Below, piece by piece: positions 26,230-34,778 of a stretch of 64,000 nucleotides of DNA. This DNA comes from Pseudarthrobacter sp. AL07. GTDB lineage: Bacteria > Actinomycetota > Actinomycetes > Actinomycetales > Micrococcaceae. Both the position numbers and the translations under genes were made by a program. Within the stretch, counting starts at the first letter, position 1; each line of letters begins with the position of its first letter. The stretch covers positions 124,001 to 188,000 of the forward strand of contig NZ_JASBRB010000005.1 of assembly GCF_029960665.1 (NCBI RefSeq). Reading direction: 5' to 3'. The notes beneath the pieces are model-generated. The model had not been told where the DNA came from and made no database searches. It was given only the letters and a program-made list of their open reading frames with translations.

Positions 26230-26437
26230 AGCCTTCGGCTGACGAACCTGCCACGCTGACGTGACCGGGACCCAAGCACACCCCGACCACCGTATTATCT
26301 GGACAAAAATGCGCGCGGGTGCATCCGCTCCACTTTCCTGGGGTTTCCCGGTAGCCAGGGAATTCGCTTGTGCGATGATTTTGAACATCGTTCCGGCTGG
26401 GGTCGGCCAGCGAGGCCATCAGGAGCTTAAACGAAGA

Positions 26438-26472
26438 AGCCCCGGCCCGCCATCATGTGGCGTACCGGGGCT
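26438..26472 (-). terminator. Two-tier hairpin after tRNA-Ser(TGA)
   Basis: An outer stem AGCCCCGG/CCGGGGCT encloses an inner stem CGCCA/TGGCG. It begins 8 bases beyond the tRNA 3' end on the minus strand. The T run is poor, but the position and stability fit a tRNA terminator. Confidence 0.7.
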
Positions 26473-26479
26473 CCATTCG

Positions 26480-26567
26480 CGGAAGGTAAGAGATTCGAAC
26501 TCTTGGTACGGGGTTACCGCACACTAGTTTTCAAGACTAGCTCCTTCGGCCGCTCGGACAACCTTCC
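26480..26567 (-). tRNA. tRNA-Ser(TGA)
   Basis: A class II cloverleaf on the minus strand with acceptor stem GGAAGGT/ACCTTCC. The anticodon loop is CTTGAAA with anticodon TGA. It has a long variable arm and a T-arm with GAGTTCGAATCTC. It is 88 bases including discriminator G. Confidence 0.96.
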
Positions 26568-26676
26568 CTAACGAGTAGTGTTTCATAGGCAGTTGGCTGC
26601 AACAAAACAGAGTCTGCCGTGCGTCCGGTGCACACTGGTTCTGGGGCACGAATCAGCTAGAAAACGGGAGTCCGCC

Positions 26677-27660
26677 ATGAAAGCCGTCTACATTGTCGAA
26701 CACGGTGGTCCGGAAGTGCTGGAAATCCGCGAGGTGAACGCGCCGTTGCCCGGGACTGGCGAGGTGTTGATCGACGTCGTCGCCGCCGGCCTGAACCGGG
26801 CAGACGTGCAGCAGCGCCGGGGCTTTTACCCGCCTCCGCCCGGTGCCTCCGAGATCCCCGGGCTGGAAGTCTCCGGGCGGATCGCCGGCTTTGGTCCGGG
26901 AGTCACCAAAGCCTTCTCGGTGGGTGACAAAGTAGTGGCTCTGCTGTCCGGCGGAGGCTACGCGGAGCAGGTTGCGGTGCCGGCGGAGCAGGTCCTGCGG
27001 ATTCCCGACGGCGTTGATGTGGTCACCGCTGCGTCGCTGCCGGAAGTCGCAGCCACGGTCTACTCCAACCTGATCATGACGGCGCAGCTGCAGGCGGGAG
27101 AGACCGTCCTGATCCACGGCGCCACCGGTGGGATCGGCACCATGGCGATCCAGATGGCCAAGGCCTTCGGTGCCAGGGTGGCCACCACCGCGGGGACAGC
27201 GGAAAAGGTGGGAACGGCGAAGGCGTTCCTGGGCGCAGACATCGCCATCAACTACACCGAAGAGGACTTTCCGGACAGCCTGCGGCGGCAGAACGGCGGC
27301 AAGGGTGCCGACGTGATCCTCGACGTCGTCGGTGCCAAGTACCTGGCGCAGAACGTTGATGCGCTCGCTGACTACGGCCGGCTCATAGTCATCGGCCTGC
27401 AGGGCGGTGCCAAGGGGGAACTGGATCTTGGCCAGCTCCTGCGGAAGCGCGCGGCAGTGGTGGCCACGGCACTGAGGCCGCGCCCGGTGGCGGAGAAGGG
27501 CGCCATCATGAACGCGGTGCGCGAATCCGTGTGGCCCCTCATCACGGACGGCCGGATCCGCCCGCTGGTGGCCAAGACCTTCCCGCTGGACCAGGCCGCG
27601 GCCGCCCACCGGTACTTCGACAGCGGCGACCATGTGGGCAAGATCCTGCTGGTTATGTAG
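26677..27660 (+). CDS. NAD(P)H:quinone oxidoreductase, zeta-crystallin type
   Basis: A 327-residue medium-chain dehydrogenase/reductase. It has the GroES-like N-terminal domain (NRADVQQRRGFYPPP) and the cofactor-binding HGATGGIGTMAIQMAKAFGARV segment split over the Rossmann strand and helix. It lacks the cysteines of the structural zinc site of classical alcohol dehydrogenases. This points to a zinc-free quinone oxidoreductase. I chose the ATG at 26677, which places MKAVYIVEHGGPEVL at the N-terminus as in the family. It stands alone between tRNA-Ser and the PadR operon. Confidence 0.92.
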   Translation: MKAVYIVEHGGPEVLEIREVNAPLPGTGEVLIDVVAAGLNRADVQQRRGFYPPPPGASEIPGLEVSGRIAGFGPGVTKAFSVGDKVVALLSGGGYAEQVAVPAEQVLRIPDGVDVVTAASLPEVAATVYSNLIMTAQLQAGETVLIHGATGGIGTMAIQMAKAFGARVATTAGTAEKVGTAKAFLGADIAINYTEEDFPDSLRRQNGGKGADVILDVVGAKYLAQNVDALADYGRLIVIGLQGGAKGELDLGQLLRKRAAVVATALRPRPVAEKGAIMNAVRESVWPLITDGRIRPLVAKTFPLDQAAAAHRYFDSGDHVGKILLVM

Positions 27661-27780
27661 GCCGGGAAGATACTGAGTATTGCTATGTGCGGCGGACTCG
27701 GTTAGCCTCACTCTATACGCGGTATGCCCGGGTCTTGAGGGTCCGTGCACACCGACGCTCACGCCCCCGCTAGGAGCATC

Positions 27781-28392
27781 ATGTCCATCCGTCACAGCCT
27801 CCTCGCCCTGCTGCAGGACCAGCCGCGTTACGGCTACCAGCTCAGGGTTGAGTTCGAAAACCGCACCGGGTCCACCTGGCCCCTGAACATCGGGCAGGTG
27901 TACACGACGCTGGACAGGCTGGAACGCGACGGACTGGTCAGCAATGACGGCAGTGACGGCGTAGGCCACGTGGTCTACAGCATCACCCCCGCGGGCAAGG
28001 CGGAAGTGCAGAACTGGCTTGCCGCCCCCGTCGAGCGCAACAACCCGCCCCGGAACGAGCTGGCCATCAAACTGTCGCTCGCGGTCACGCTGCCCGGCGT
28101 CGATGTGCAGTCCATCATCCAGGCCCAGCGGGTGGCGTCCATCCGGGCGCTGCAGGACTACACCAAGGCCCGACGTGACACGGCCGCCAACCAGCGGGCG
28201 GCGGATACCGCCTGGCTGCTGGTGGTGGACTCGCTGATCTTCCAGACGGAAGCGGAAGTCCGCTGGCTGGACCTATGCGAGGCCCGGATGCTGCAGCAGG
28301 CGCAGACCGCAGGCCACGCAGCACCACGTAAATCGTCCAACGGGGTCACTGTGGAAGAGGCTTCCCCGCTCATCGCGGACAACCGCCGATGA
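27781..28392 (+). CDS. PadR-family transcriptional regulator
   Basis: A 203-residue regulator with a winged helix at residues ~1-85 (LLALLQDQPRYGYQLRVEFE, IGQVYTTLDRLERDGLV). A Vir-type C-terminal helical domain used for dimerisation follows. The ATG at 27781 has AGGAGC just upstream. It overlaps the following ABC ATPase gene by 4 bases. In related loci PadR represses an ABC exporter made of an ATPase and an FtsX-like permease, which fits here except that the permease is gone. Confidence 0.92.
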   Translation: MSIRHSLLALLQDQPRYGYQLRVEFENRTGSTWPLNIGQVYTTLDRLERDGLVSNDGSDGVGHVVYSITPAGKAEVQNWLAAPVERNNPPRNELAIKLSLAVTLPGVDVQSIIQAQRVASIRALQDYTKARRDTAANQRAADTAWLLVVDSLIFQTEAEVRWLDLCEARMLQQAQTAGHAAPRKSSNGVTVEEASPLIADNRR

Positions 28393-29177
28393 GCGTCCAG
28401 GGGCCGCAGCAGGTCCTGGAACTCGCCAAGGTCAGCAGGACGTTCGGTGAAGGCGCGACGGCGGTCGCCGCGTTGCGCGAGGTTGACCTCAGTATCAGCG
28501 CCGGCGAGTTCGTCGCCGTGATGGGCCCGTCAGGTTCCGGGAAATCCTCCCTTCTGGCGCTGGCCGGGGGACTTGACCGGCCGACGTCGGGCGGTGTCTT
28601 TGTGGAGTCCACGCCACTGGGCGGGCTGGGACTGAACGAGCTCGCCCGGTTGCGCCGCCGCGCCGTCGGCTACGTCTTCCAGGACTTCAACTTTGTCCCC
28701 ACCCTGACCGCGGCTGAAAACGTGGCGCTGCCGCTGGAGCTGGACGGGACGGCCACCCGGAAGGCGCAACGCCAGGCGTTGGATGCGCTGCGGCAGGTGG
28801 GAATCCCGGAACTCGCGGACCGCTTTATGGACCAGATGTCCGGCGGCCAGCAGCAGAGGGTGGCCATCGCGCGGGCCATCGTGGGCGACCGCCGGCTGAT
28901 CCTGGCCGACGAACCCACGGGAGCTCTGGATTCCACTACCGGCCACGGCGTGATGGAAGTGCTCCGCGGGCGTGCGGATGCCGGCGCGGCCGTGATGCTG
29001 GTGCCCCATGAGGCCAGGAGACCGCAGCCGAGCGCGTGCAATACCGGCGCCACCCAGGCGCGGTTCCGGCCCATGCTCATGGCGCTGCTGATCGCGGTGC
29101 CGCTCACCGGTGCGGCCCTGGCTTGGCTGTTTACGTGGGCGAGGCTTCCGGTGTCCCGCCGGGAGGTGGGGACCTGA
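28389..29177 (+). CDS. MacB/LolD-type ABC ATPase, C-terminus truncated and fused to a permease stub
   Basis: A 262-residue protein. The ATPase part is complete through Walker A (GPSGSGKSS), the signature MSGGQQQRVAIARA, Walker B (LILADEPTGALDS) and the switch position, which reads VPHEAR where VTHE is usual. After about residue 210 the usual ATPase tail is replaced by a hydrophobic stretch, RFRPMLMALLIAVPLTGAA. That looks like the first membrane helix of an FtsX-type permease. The gene then stops and no permease follows. An internal deletion that removed the end of the ATPase and most of the permease would explain this. Function is doubtful. Confidence 0.8.
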   Translation: MSVQGPQQVLELAKVSRTFGEGATAVAALREVDLSISAGEFVAVMGPSGSGKSSLLALAGGLDRPTSGGVFVESTPLGGLGLNELARLRRRAVGYVFQDFNFVPTLTAAENVALPLELDGTATRKAQRQALDALRQVGIPELADRFMDQMSGGQQQRVAIARAIVGDRRLILADEPTGALDSTTGHGVMEVLRGRADAGAAVMLVPHEARRPQPSACNTGATQARFRPMLMALLIAVPLTGAALAWLFTWARLPVSRREVGT

Positions 29178-29357
29178 GCGGTCTGCCGCGGCAATGGAGG
29201 AGTGCGGGGGGAGCCGCACATCTGGGTTGGGCCGTGGAGTTGGGCAGGGCCTGTAATTAGGTCACAGAATTGGGTCTTTTTGATTGGCCCCAGCGGGCCT
29301 ACCGTGGGGCCTAGGGCGCTGTCCCTCCCGGACAGCCGAAGTACGGAGGGACCTCTT

Positions 29358-29642
29358 ATGACAACCCATGTTGCCGATTGCAGTGTTACCCGTTGCTCGT
29401 TTAATGACCATGAAGGCTGTACGGCCCAGGCCATCACGGTTGGCGGGAGTAAAGACCACGCCAGCTGCGCCACGTTCATCGACACCGGGACGCACGGCGG
29501 GCTGCCCAAGGTCCTTGCGGATGTTGGAGCATGCCAGCGCTCCGAGTGCGTCCACAATGACCACCTGATGTGCAATGCCCCGGAGGTCCATGTTGGCCCG
29601 GGCGCTGACAACGCGGACTGCCTTACATACTCACACGCGTAG
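29358..29642 (+). CDS. DUF1540 protein with two cysteine-rich repeats
   Basis: A 94-residue protein made of two copies of a four-cysteine module. The first is CSVTRC...C...C near residues 8-37. The second is CQRSEC...C...C near residues 59-88, with a conserved HxxH/ND spacing inside each. The four cysteines per module suggest metal binding. The family has no established function. The ATG at 29358 is preceded by GGAGGG. A strong hairpin terminator follows the stop, so the gene is monocistronic. Confidence 0.88.
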   Translation: MTTHVADCSVTRCSFNDHEGCTAQAITVGGSKDHASCATFIDTGTHGGLPKVLADVGACQRSECVHNDHLMCNAPEVHVGPGADNADCLTYSHA

Positions 29643-29671
29643 CCACTGCTCCCCCGTGCGAGCAGACATTG

Positions 29672-29707
29672 AAGCCCCCGTCCAGGTAACCCTGTACGGG
29701 GGCTTTT
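29672..29707 (+). terminator. Intrinsic terminator after the DUF1540 gene
   Basis: The stem AAGCCCCCGT/ACGGGGGCTT (29672-29681 with 29696-29705) is followed by TTTT on the plus strand. It lies 30 bases after the stop. Confidence 0.92.
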
Positions 29708-29844
29708 GCGCCACCCGGCGCCTGCAGCCCGCCGTTCACCGCAAATGGCACTCGGTGCGCGCACAATGCCATTTCCACGTTTGCGTGGCGTTGGTAGGGT
29801 GCCTTTGAGCAACCCACCGAAGCACAGAATCTCAAGGAGGAGAC

Positions 29845-32145
29845 ATGGTCAGCAGGCCTGACGACGCGGTAAGTGCAGCGCAAGGAGGCGGGCCGCTGAC
29901 CGCAGATCCGAAGCTTCCGCCAACGGCCGTGGATGCGGCCGTCAGCGAGGCCGAAGACAGGAAATGGACTCCGGCCAAGATCGCACTGTGGTCAGCCATC
30001 GCGCTGCTCGGTGGCGTCGCCTGGTTCATGCTGGCGATCGTCCGTGGCGAGACCGTCAACGCGATCTGGTTCGTCTTTGCCTCGGTCTGTACCTATCTGA
30101 TCGCCTACCGCTTCTATTCCAAGGTGATCGAACGCCTCATCACCAAGCCGGATGACCGCCGTGCCACGCCCGCGGAATACAAGGCTGACGGCAAGGACTA
30201 CGTCCGCACCGACCGCAACGTGCTGTTCGGCCACCACTTCGCTGCCATCGCCGGCGCCGGCCCGCTCGTCGGCCCGGTCATCGCCGCCCAGATGGGGTAC
30301 CTGCCCGGCACCATGTGGATCATCCTCGGCGTCGTCTTCGCCGGCGCCGTCCAGGACTACCTGGTGATGTTCTTCTCCATGCGTCGCGGCGGACGTTCCC
30401 TGGGCCAGATGGCCCGCGAGGAACTCGGCGTCATCGGCGGCACCGCGGCCCTGGTTGCCACGCTGCTCATCATGGTCATCATCGTTGCAATCCTGGCCCT
30501 CGTTGTGGTCAACGCCCTGGGCGAAAGCCCGTGGGGTGTCTTCTCCGTCGGCACGACCATCCCGATTGCCCTCTTTATGGGCGTGTACCTGCGCTACCTG
30601 CGTCCTGGCAAAGTCATGGAGGTCTCCCTCATCGGCTTCGTCCTGCTGATGGCCGCCATCATCGGTGGCGGCGCCGTCGCCGGTACCGAATGGGGCGCCG
30701 CGATGTTCCACCTGGACAAGGTCACCATCGCCTGGGGCCTGATCATCTACGGCTTCATCGCCGCGATCCTGCCCGTGTGGCTGCTGCTGGCCCCGCGCGA
30801 CTACCTTTCCACCTTCATGAAGATCGGCGTCATCGGTATGCTTGCCGTCGCCATCATCGTGGTGCGCCCGGAAATCAACGTCCCGGCCTTCAGCGAGTTC
30901 GCCAGCCGGGACAATGGTCCGGTCTTCTCGGGCGCACTCTTCCCGTTCCTGTTCGTAACGATCGCCTGTGGCGCACTGTCCGGCTTCCACGCACTCATCG
31001 CTTCCGGTACGACGCCCAAACTCATCGAGAAGGAACGCCAGACTCGGTTTATCGGTTACGGCGGCATGCTGATGGAGTCCTTTGTTGCGATCATGGCCCT
31101 CGTAGCGGCGCTGTCGATCGACCGCGGCATTTACTTCGCGATGAACGCCCCCGCGGCCCTGACCGGCGGCACCGTGGAAACGGCGGCCGTTTGGGTCAAC
31201 TCGCTGGGGCTCTCCGGTGTGAACCTCACCCCGGACATGCTGGCGCAGACCGCGAAGGACGTGGGCGAGCAGAGCATCATCTCCCGTTCCGGCGGCGCCC
31301 CGACCCTCGCTGTCGGCCTGGCGCACATCATGCAGCAGTTCATTGGCGGACCTGCCATGATGGCCTTCTGGTACCACTTCGCCATCATGTTCGAGGCACT
31401 CTTCATCCTGACCGCCGTAGACGCCGGCACCCGCGTTGCGCGGTTCATGCTGCAGGACTCGATCGGCAACGTCATCCCGAAGTTCAAGGAACACTCTTGG
31501 CGGATCGGCGCCTGGCTCACTACCGCGGTCATGGTGGCGGCCTGGGGTGCTGTGCTGATGATGGGCGTCACCGACCCCCTCGGCGGCATCAACACGCTCC
31601 TGCCGCTGTTCGGCATTTCGAACCAGTTGCTCGCAGCCATCGCGCTGTCGGTGTGCATGGCCATCGCGGCCAAGCGGGGCTCGTTCAAGTATCTGTGGAT
31701 CATCGTTGTACCGTTGGCGTTCGCTGCGGTCGTGACCATTACGGCCAGCTTCCAAAAGATCTTCGCCACCACACCCGCGGTGGGCTACTTCGCCAACAAT
31801 GCCGCGTTCAGCAAGGCGCTGGCGGACGGCAAGACCTCCTTCGGCTCCGCCAAGACCCAGGCGGCCATGGAAGCAGTGGTCCGCAACACCATGATCCAGG
31901 GCATCCTGTCCATTGTGTTTGTGGTGCTCAGCCTGATCGTGATCGTCGCCGCGATCCTGGCCACTATCAAGGCCTTCCGCGACCACTCGGCAGGTATGCC
32001 CATGGTGGACAACGAGGACCGTCCGAGGGCATCCCGTGTCTTTGCTCCCGCCGGACTCATCCCGACGCCGTCTGAACGGGAACTGATGGCGAAATGGGAC
32101 GAGCTGCCGGCCGATCAGCGGCTGGGTAAGGCGGGACACCACTGA
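29845..32145 (+). CDS. cstA: Carbon starvation protein A (peptide/pyruvate transporter)
   Basis: A 766-residue integral membrane protein with about 16-18 hydrophobic helices. It has the CstA-family signature region GHHFAAIAGAGPLVGPVIAAQMGYLPG, split over two segments. Family members import peptides or pyruvate under carbon limitation. The ATG at 29845 has an excellent AAGGAGGAG ribosome site. The N-terminus has ~45 extra hydrophilic residues before the first helix. Its stop overlaps the start of the small partner gene (TGATG), as is common for cstA loci. Confidence 0.96.
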   Translation: MVSRPDDAVSAAQGGGPLTADPKLPPTAVDAAVSEAEDRKWTPAKIALWSAIALLGGVAWFMLAIVRGETVNAIWFVFASVCTYLIAYRFYSKVIERLITKPDDRRATPAEYKADGKDYVRTDRNVLFGHHFAAIAGAGPLVGPVIAAQMGYLPGTMWIILGVVFAGAVQDYLVMFFSMRRGGRSLGQMAREELGVIGGTAALVATLLIMVIIVAILALVVVNALGESPWGVFSVGTTIPIALFMGVYLRYLRPGKVMEVSLIGFVLLMAAIIGGGAVAGTEWGAAMFHLDKVTIAWGLIIYGFIAAILPVWLLLAPRDYLSTFMKIGVIGMLAVAIIVVRPEINVPAFSEFASRDNGPVFSGALFPFLFVTIACGALSGFHALIASGTTPKLIEKERQTRFIGYGGMLMESFVAIMALVAALSIDRGIYFAMNAPAALTGGTVETAAVWVNSLGLSGVNLTPDMLAQTAKDVGEQSIISRSGGAPTLAVGLAHIMQQFIGGPAMMAFWYHFAIMFEALFILTAVDAGTRVARFMLQDSIGNVIPKFKEHSWRIGAWLTTAVMVAAWGAVLMMGVTDPLGGINTLLPLFGISNQLLAAIALSVCMAIAAKRGSFKYLWIIVVPLAFAAVVTITASFQKIFATTPAVGYFANNAAFSKALADGKTSFGSAKTQAAMEAVVRNTMIQGILSIVFVVLSLIVIVAAILATIKAFRDHSAGMPMVDNEDRPRASRVFAPAGLIPTPSERELMAKWDELPADQRLGKAGHH

Positions 32146-32336
32146 TGGGTGCGGGTGCCGTTGGTTTCCGTGGGTTCGCCACGTACTTCAAGGGGATCAT
32201 GGGCGCCGATGCGTACACGAAGTACTTGGAGCACCACAACGCTTCCGGCCACGCGGAAGCCCCGATGACCGAACGCGAGTTCTGGCGCGACCGGACCGAC
32301 CGACAGGACTCCAACCCGCAGGGCAGGTGCTGCTGA
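32145..32336 (+). CDS. YbdD/YjiX-family small protein (CstA partner)
   Basis: A 63-residue protein that resembles YbdD/YjiX (DUF466-type). It shows the conserved FKGIMGADAYTKYLEHH segment, an MTEREFWRDR segment and a C-terminal cysteine pair. In other bacteria the small gene always follows cstA or btsT and is needed for transport. The ATG overlaps the cstA stop by one base, so translation is coupled. A hairpin terminator follows. Confidence 0.9.
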   Translation: MGAGAVGFRGFATYFKGIMGADAYTKYLEHHNASGHAEAPMTEREFWRDRTDRQDSNPQGRCC

Positions 32337-32344
32337 TGTTGACG

Positions 32345-32372
32345 GCCGGCCAGCCTTCACCGGCTGGCCGGC
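32345..32372 (+). terminator. Terminator of the cstA operon
   Basis: An 11-bp perfect stem (GCCGGCCAGCC with GGCTGGCCGGC) closes a 6-base loop, 8 bases after the stop of the small partner gene. Only TT follows the stem. Confidence 0.8.
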
Positions 32373-32418
32373 TTCATCGACTGGGCTGCGCGTCGTCCGC
32401 TCGTGAGAGTATGAACGC

Positions 32419-33090
32419 ATGAGCGATCCCACAGACACTCAGCCTGCTGATGTCCCCGTTGAGGGCAGGACCCTCGACAACGGCGAACCGGCCATGCCCG
32501 CCGCGGCCAGCCCGGCGGGAGCCGGCGCCGATGCGCCTGGCCCGGTCAGTACCGACCCGGCGGCAAGCGGCAAGGCCAAAGGCAGCAACCTGCAGGACCT
32601 CGTAGACGAGCCCGCGAAAGTCATGCGGATCGGCACCATGATCCGCCAGCTCCTGGCGGAGGTGAAGTCAGCTCCGCTGGACGACGCCGCTCGCGAACGC
32701 CTGGCCGAAATCCACGAGCGTTCCATCAAGGAGTTGGAGGACGGCCTGGCGCCGGAACTTGTTGAAGAGCTGGAACGGATCAGCCTGCCCTTCCCGGAGA
32801 ACGCCACGCCGTCCGACGCCGAGCTTCGGATCGCCCAGGCGCAGCTGGTGGGGTGGCTGGAGGGCCTCTTCCATGGCATTCAGACGGCTATCGCGGCCCA
32901 GCACGCGGCACGGGAGCAGGCCGCCGCGCAGCTGCACCTGAGGCAGCTTCCGCCGGGCACCATGATCGCCCCTGGTGTGGTTATCGGGGAGAACGGCGAG
33001 CCTCAACGGGCCGCCGCAGGCCAGCGTTCCGGTCCGGTACCGTCCGGGCAGCCAGAGGACCCGGACCACGGTCCCGGCCAGTACCTCTAG
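32419..33090 (+). CDS. bpa: Bacterial proteasome activator
   Basis: A 223-residue protein that matches Bpa (PafE) of actinobacteria. A disordered Pro/Ala/Gly-rich N-terminus of ~55 residues is followed by a helical core (LQDLVDEPAKVMRIGTMIRQLL, VGWLEGLFHGIQTAIAAQ). It ends exactly in GQYL, the HbYX-type motif that docks on the 20S proteasome and opens its gate. Bpa feeds unfolded proteins to the proteasome without ATP. The hypothetical gene downstream starts 9 bases later and may be co-transcribed. Confidence 0.93.
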   Translation: MSDPTDTQPADVPVEGRTLDNGEPAMPAAASPAGAGADAPGPVSTDPAASGKAKGSNLQDLVDEPAKVMRIGTMIRQLLAEVKSAPLDDAARERLAEIHERSIKELEDGLAPELVEELERISLPFPENATPSDAELRIAQAQLVGWLEGLFHGIQTAIAAQHAAREQAAAQLHLRQLPPGTMIAPGVVIGENGEPQRAAAGQRSGPVPSGQPEDPDHGPGQYL

Positions 33091-33098
33091 GTTCCTGC

Positions 33099-33578
33099 GT
33101 GGGATTCTTTTCTGCCGCCCGCCAGGGGCGCAAGGACGATACTGAGCTGGGAAAGGGCCTTTGGCGCCGCGCCCATGATCGCTTCCACCGGGGCCTGGAC
33201 CGCTATCACCAGGTCCTCGAAGGTGTCGAAGACGAGCAGCTTTACGCAGAACTCGTGGAAGTAGCCAACGAGCTGGCGGGGCTTATGGAACGCGTCCGTG
33301 TTGTTTGCGTCGAGGCCCAGCGGAAGTCGCCCAGCGAAGGCCTGGACATTCCCGGGGACTTGGCAGGTGTACACCGGTCGCTGTCGAAGGCGGGCAATTC
33401 GCTGGCCACCACAGCCGAGGCTGCCGCTATGTTACGGCTCGCCGTCGGTCCCGTCCCGGTAGGGGCGGCTTCGGTGCGCCGCCGCGCGGAATCGGTGTTT
33501 GAGCAGGTGGCCGACGCTGAACGCCGGCTCGCCGAGGATGCCGCCGCCAGTGGCCAGCCCGAGAGCCTTTCCGGCTAA
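33099..33578 (+). CDS. Conserved helical hypothetical protein downstream of bpa
   Basis: A 159-residue, mostly alpha-helical protein that I do not recognise by family. It contains long charged helices (LGKGLWRRAHDRFHRGLDRYHQ, split around the middle). I chose the GTG at 33099, which begins VGFFSAARQGRKDD just after bpa; the frame is open upstream inside bpa. It could be part of the bpa transcript. No catalytic motif, signal peptide or membrane segment is visible. Confidence 0.75.
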   Translation: MGFFSAARQGRKDDTELGKGLWRRAHDRFHRGLDRYHQVLEGVEDEQLYAELVEVANELAGLMERVRVVCVEAQRKSPSEGLDIPGDLAGVHRSLSKAGNSLATTAEAAAMLRLAVGPVPVGAASVRRRAESVFEQVADAERRLAEDAAASGQPESLSG

Positions 33579-33581
33579 CAG

Positions 33582-33767
33582 TCAGGCGGCGATCCTGGCC
33601 TGCCTGACGGCAACAGCGTCGATGACAGCCCAGGATTCCTCGCTGCCGCAGTTCCGGCTGGCGAAATGCTCGGCTTCCTCAAGGGAATCGAAGCCTTCAC
33701 TGATGATCCGGCCGCAATCAGCGTCGAAGTACGTGACGTGAAATTCCTGTGCAAGTTGGTTTTCCAT
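33582..33767 (-). CDS. Small hypothetical protein
   Basis: A 61-residue acidic protein of the pattern FHVTYFDADCGRIISEGFDSLEEAEHFA. This resembles small conserved actinobacterial proteins with an alpha/beta fold. The ATG at 33767 has a GGA-containing site upstream. It is convergent with the gene ending at 33578. No function can be given. Confidence 0.55.
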   Translation of the reverse strand: MENQLAQEFHVTYFDADCGRIISEGFDSLEEAEHFASRNCGSEESWAVIDAVAVRQARIAA

Positions 33768-33806
33768 AAATCCAGTCTGCGACCGGGGTCTGACAATAAC
33801 CGTTCA

Positions 33807-34715
33807 TCAGTCCCGCGTGTTGCCAAGGCGGAGCACCCGCTCCTGCGCGAGCATGGCTGAACGCTTGGCCTTATCTGCTGCCCGCGCCGCTTGCCTGGCC
33901 TCGGCTGCGGCCGTGCCCAGACTCTTCCTGGCACTATCGAGCTGCTCTTCCGCAGCTCTGAGTTTGTCTCGCAGCTCATGTGTTTCGCGGGTCAGGTCCG
34001 AAACTTCCGCCTCCGTATCCGCCAGCTGCCGCCGCCGGTCCGCGGCCAGCCCGGCGGACTCATCCTCGGCAGCCTGGGCCTCGGCCAGGGCAGCGCTGGC
34101 TTTCTCCAAGGCGGAGGGGGACACCGGACGCGGAGTCTCCCGGACGGCCTTAAGCCGTGGCTGGTCCGCGGGCCTGCGGGCGCCGCGTTCCGGCGCCGGC
34201 ACTGCGCCCGGAAGAGCCACGGCCCCGTCAAGTTCGACGGTGTCCACGCCGTCGGCGGACAGAGCCTGGACCAGCAGTCCACTTTGGACGGCGGCGGTGG
34301 CCCCTTCGTCGGCCGTCATCGCCTGCAGGGTCCGCCCGACGTCGGCCGCGATTGTTGCGCTGATGGTGCGCCCCTGGCGCTCGGCAACGGCGCCGGCGGT
34401 GGCGACGGCGATCCCCAGCAGGGTGCGGCGCTCACGTGACAGTTCCCTCAGTGCGGCGGCGTCGAGGGATGCCTGGGCCCCTCGCATCCTTTGGCCGAGC
34501 TCGGCAAGCTGCGCGAGGACTCCTGGCTCATGGCTGGCCAGCATGTTGACGGCCCAGGCCGCCACTGATGGTTTTGGCAAGGCCTTGACGGCTGCCGGGA
34601 GCTCCTTCCCGGAACCGGCGGAGGCTTTGGCTGCGGCCGTCCGGGCAGCCACAAATTCCTCGAAGGGCAGGGCATACAGTTCGAATGCGATAGCCGCCAG
34701 CGCCTTGTCATCCAT
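33807..34715 (-). CDS. Coiled-coil hypothetical protein
   Basis: A protein of about 302 residues. Residues 1-140 are a helical domain (LALAIAFELYALPFEEFVAAR-like, then KPSVAAWAVNMLA). A Pro-rich linker lies around 170-195. The C-terminal ~100 residues form a coiled coil rich in Ala, Glu, Arg and Lys. I chose the ATG at 34715 (MDDKALAA); an ATG four codons upstream is also possible. Proteins of this layout are common but unnamed in Arthrobacter-like genomes. Confidence 0.75.
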   Translation of the reverse strand: MDDKALAAIAFELYALPFEEFVAARTAAAKASAGSGKELPAAVKALPKPSVAAWAVNMLASHEPGVLAQLAELGQRMRGAQASLDAAALRELSRERRTLLGIAVATAGAVAERQGRTISATIAADVGRTLQAMTADEGATAAVQSGLLVQALSADGVDTVELDGAVALPGAVPAPERGARRPADQPRLKAVRETPRPVSPSALEKASAALAEAQAAEDESAGLAADRRRQLADTEAEVSDLTRETHELRDKLRAAEEQLDSARKSLGTAAAEARQAARAADKAKRSAMLAQERVLRLGNTRD

Positions 34716-34778
34716 GCACGCCATCATAGGTGGCGCGGCTGGACGAGGCCGGGAAGCCTAACAGCCTAGACTGGCCGC

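Noticed and set aside
30315..32075. A 586-codon plus-strand frame inside cstA
   Set aside because: It is a different frame within cstA; the translation is low-complexity His/Arg/Pro-rich and not protein-like.
29992..32142. A 716-codon minus-strand frame over cstA
   Set aside because: It is the antisense shadow of cstA, with a His/Asp/Glu/Arg-rich translation and no ribosome site.
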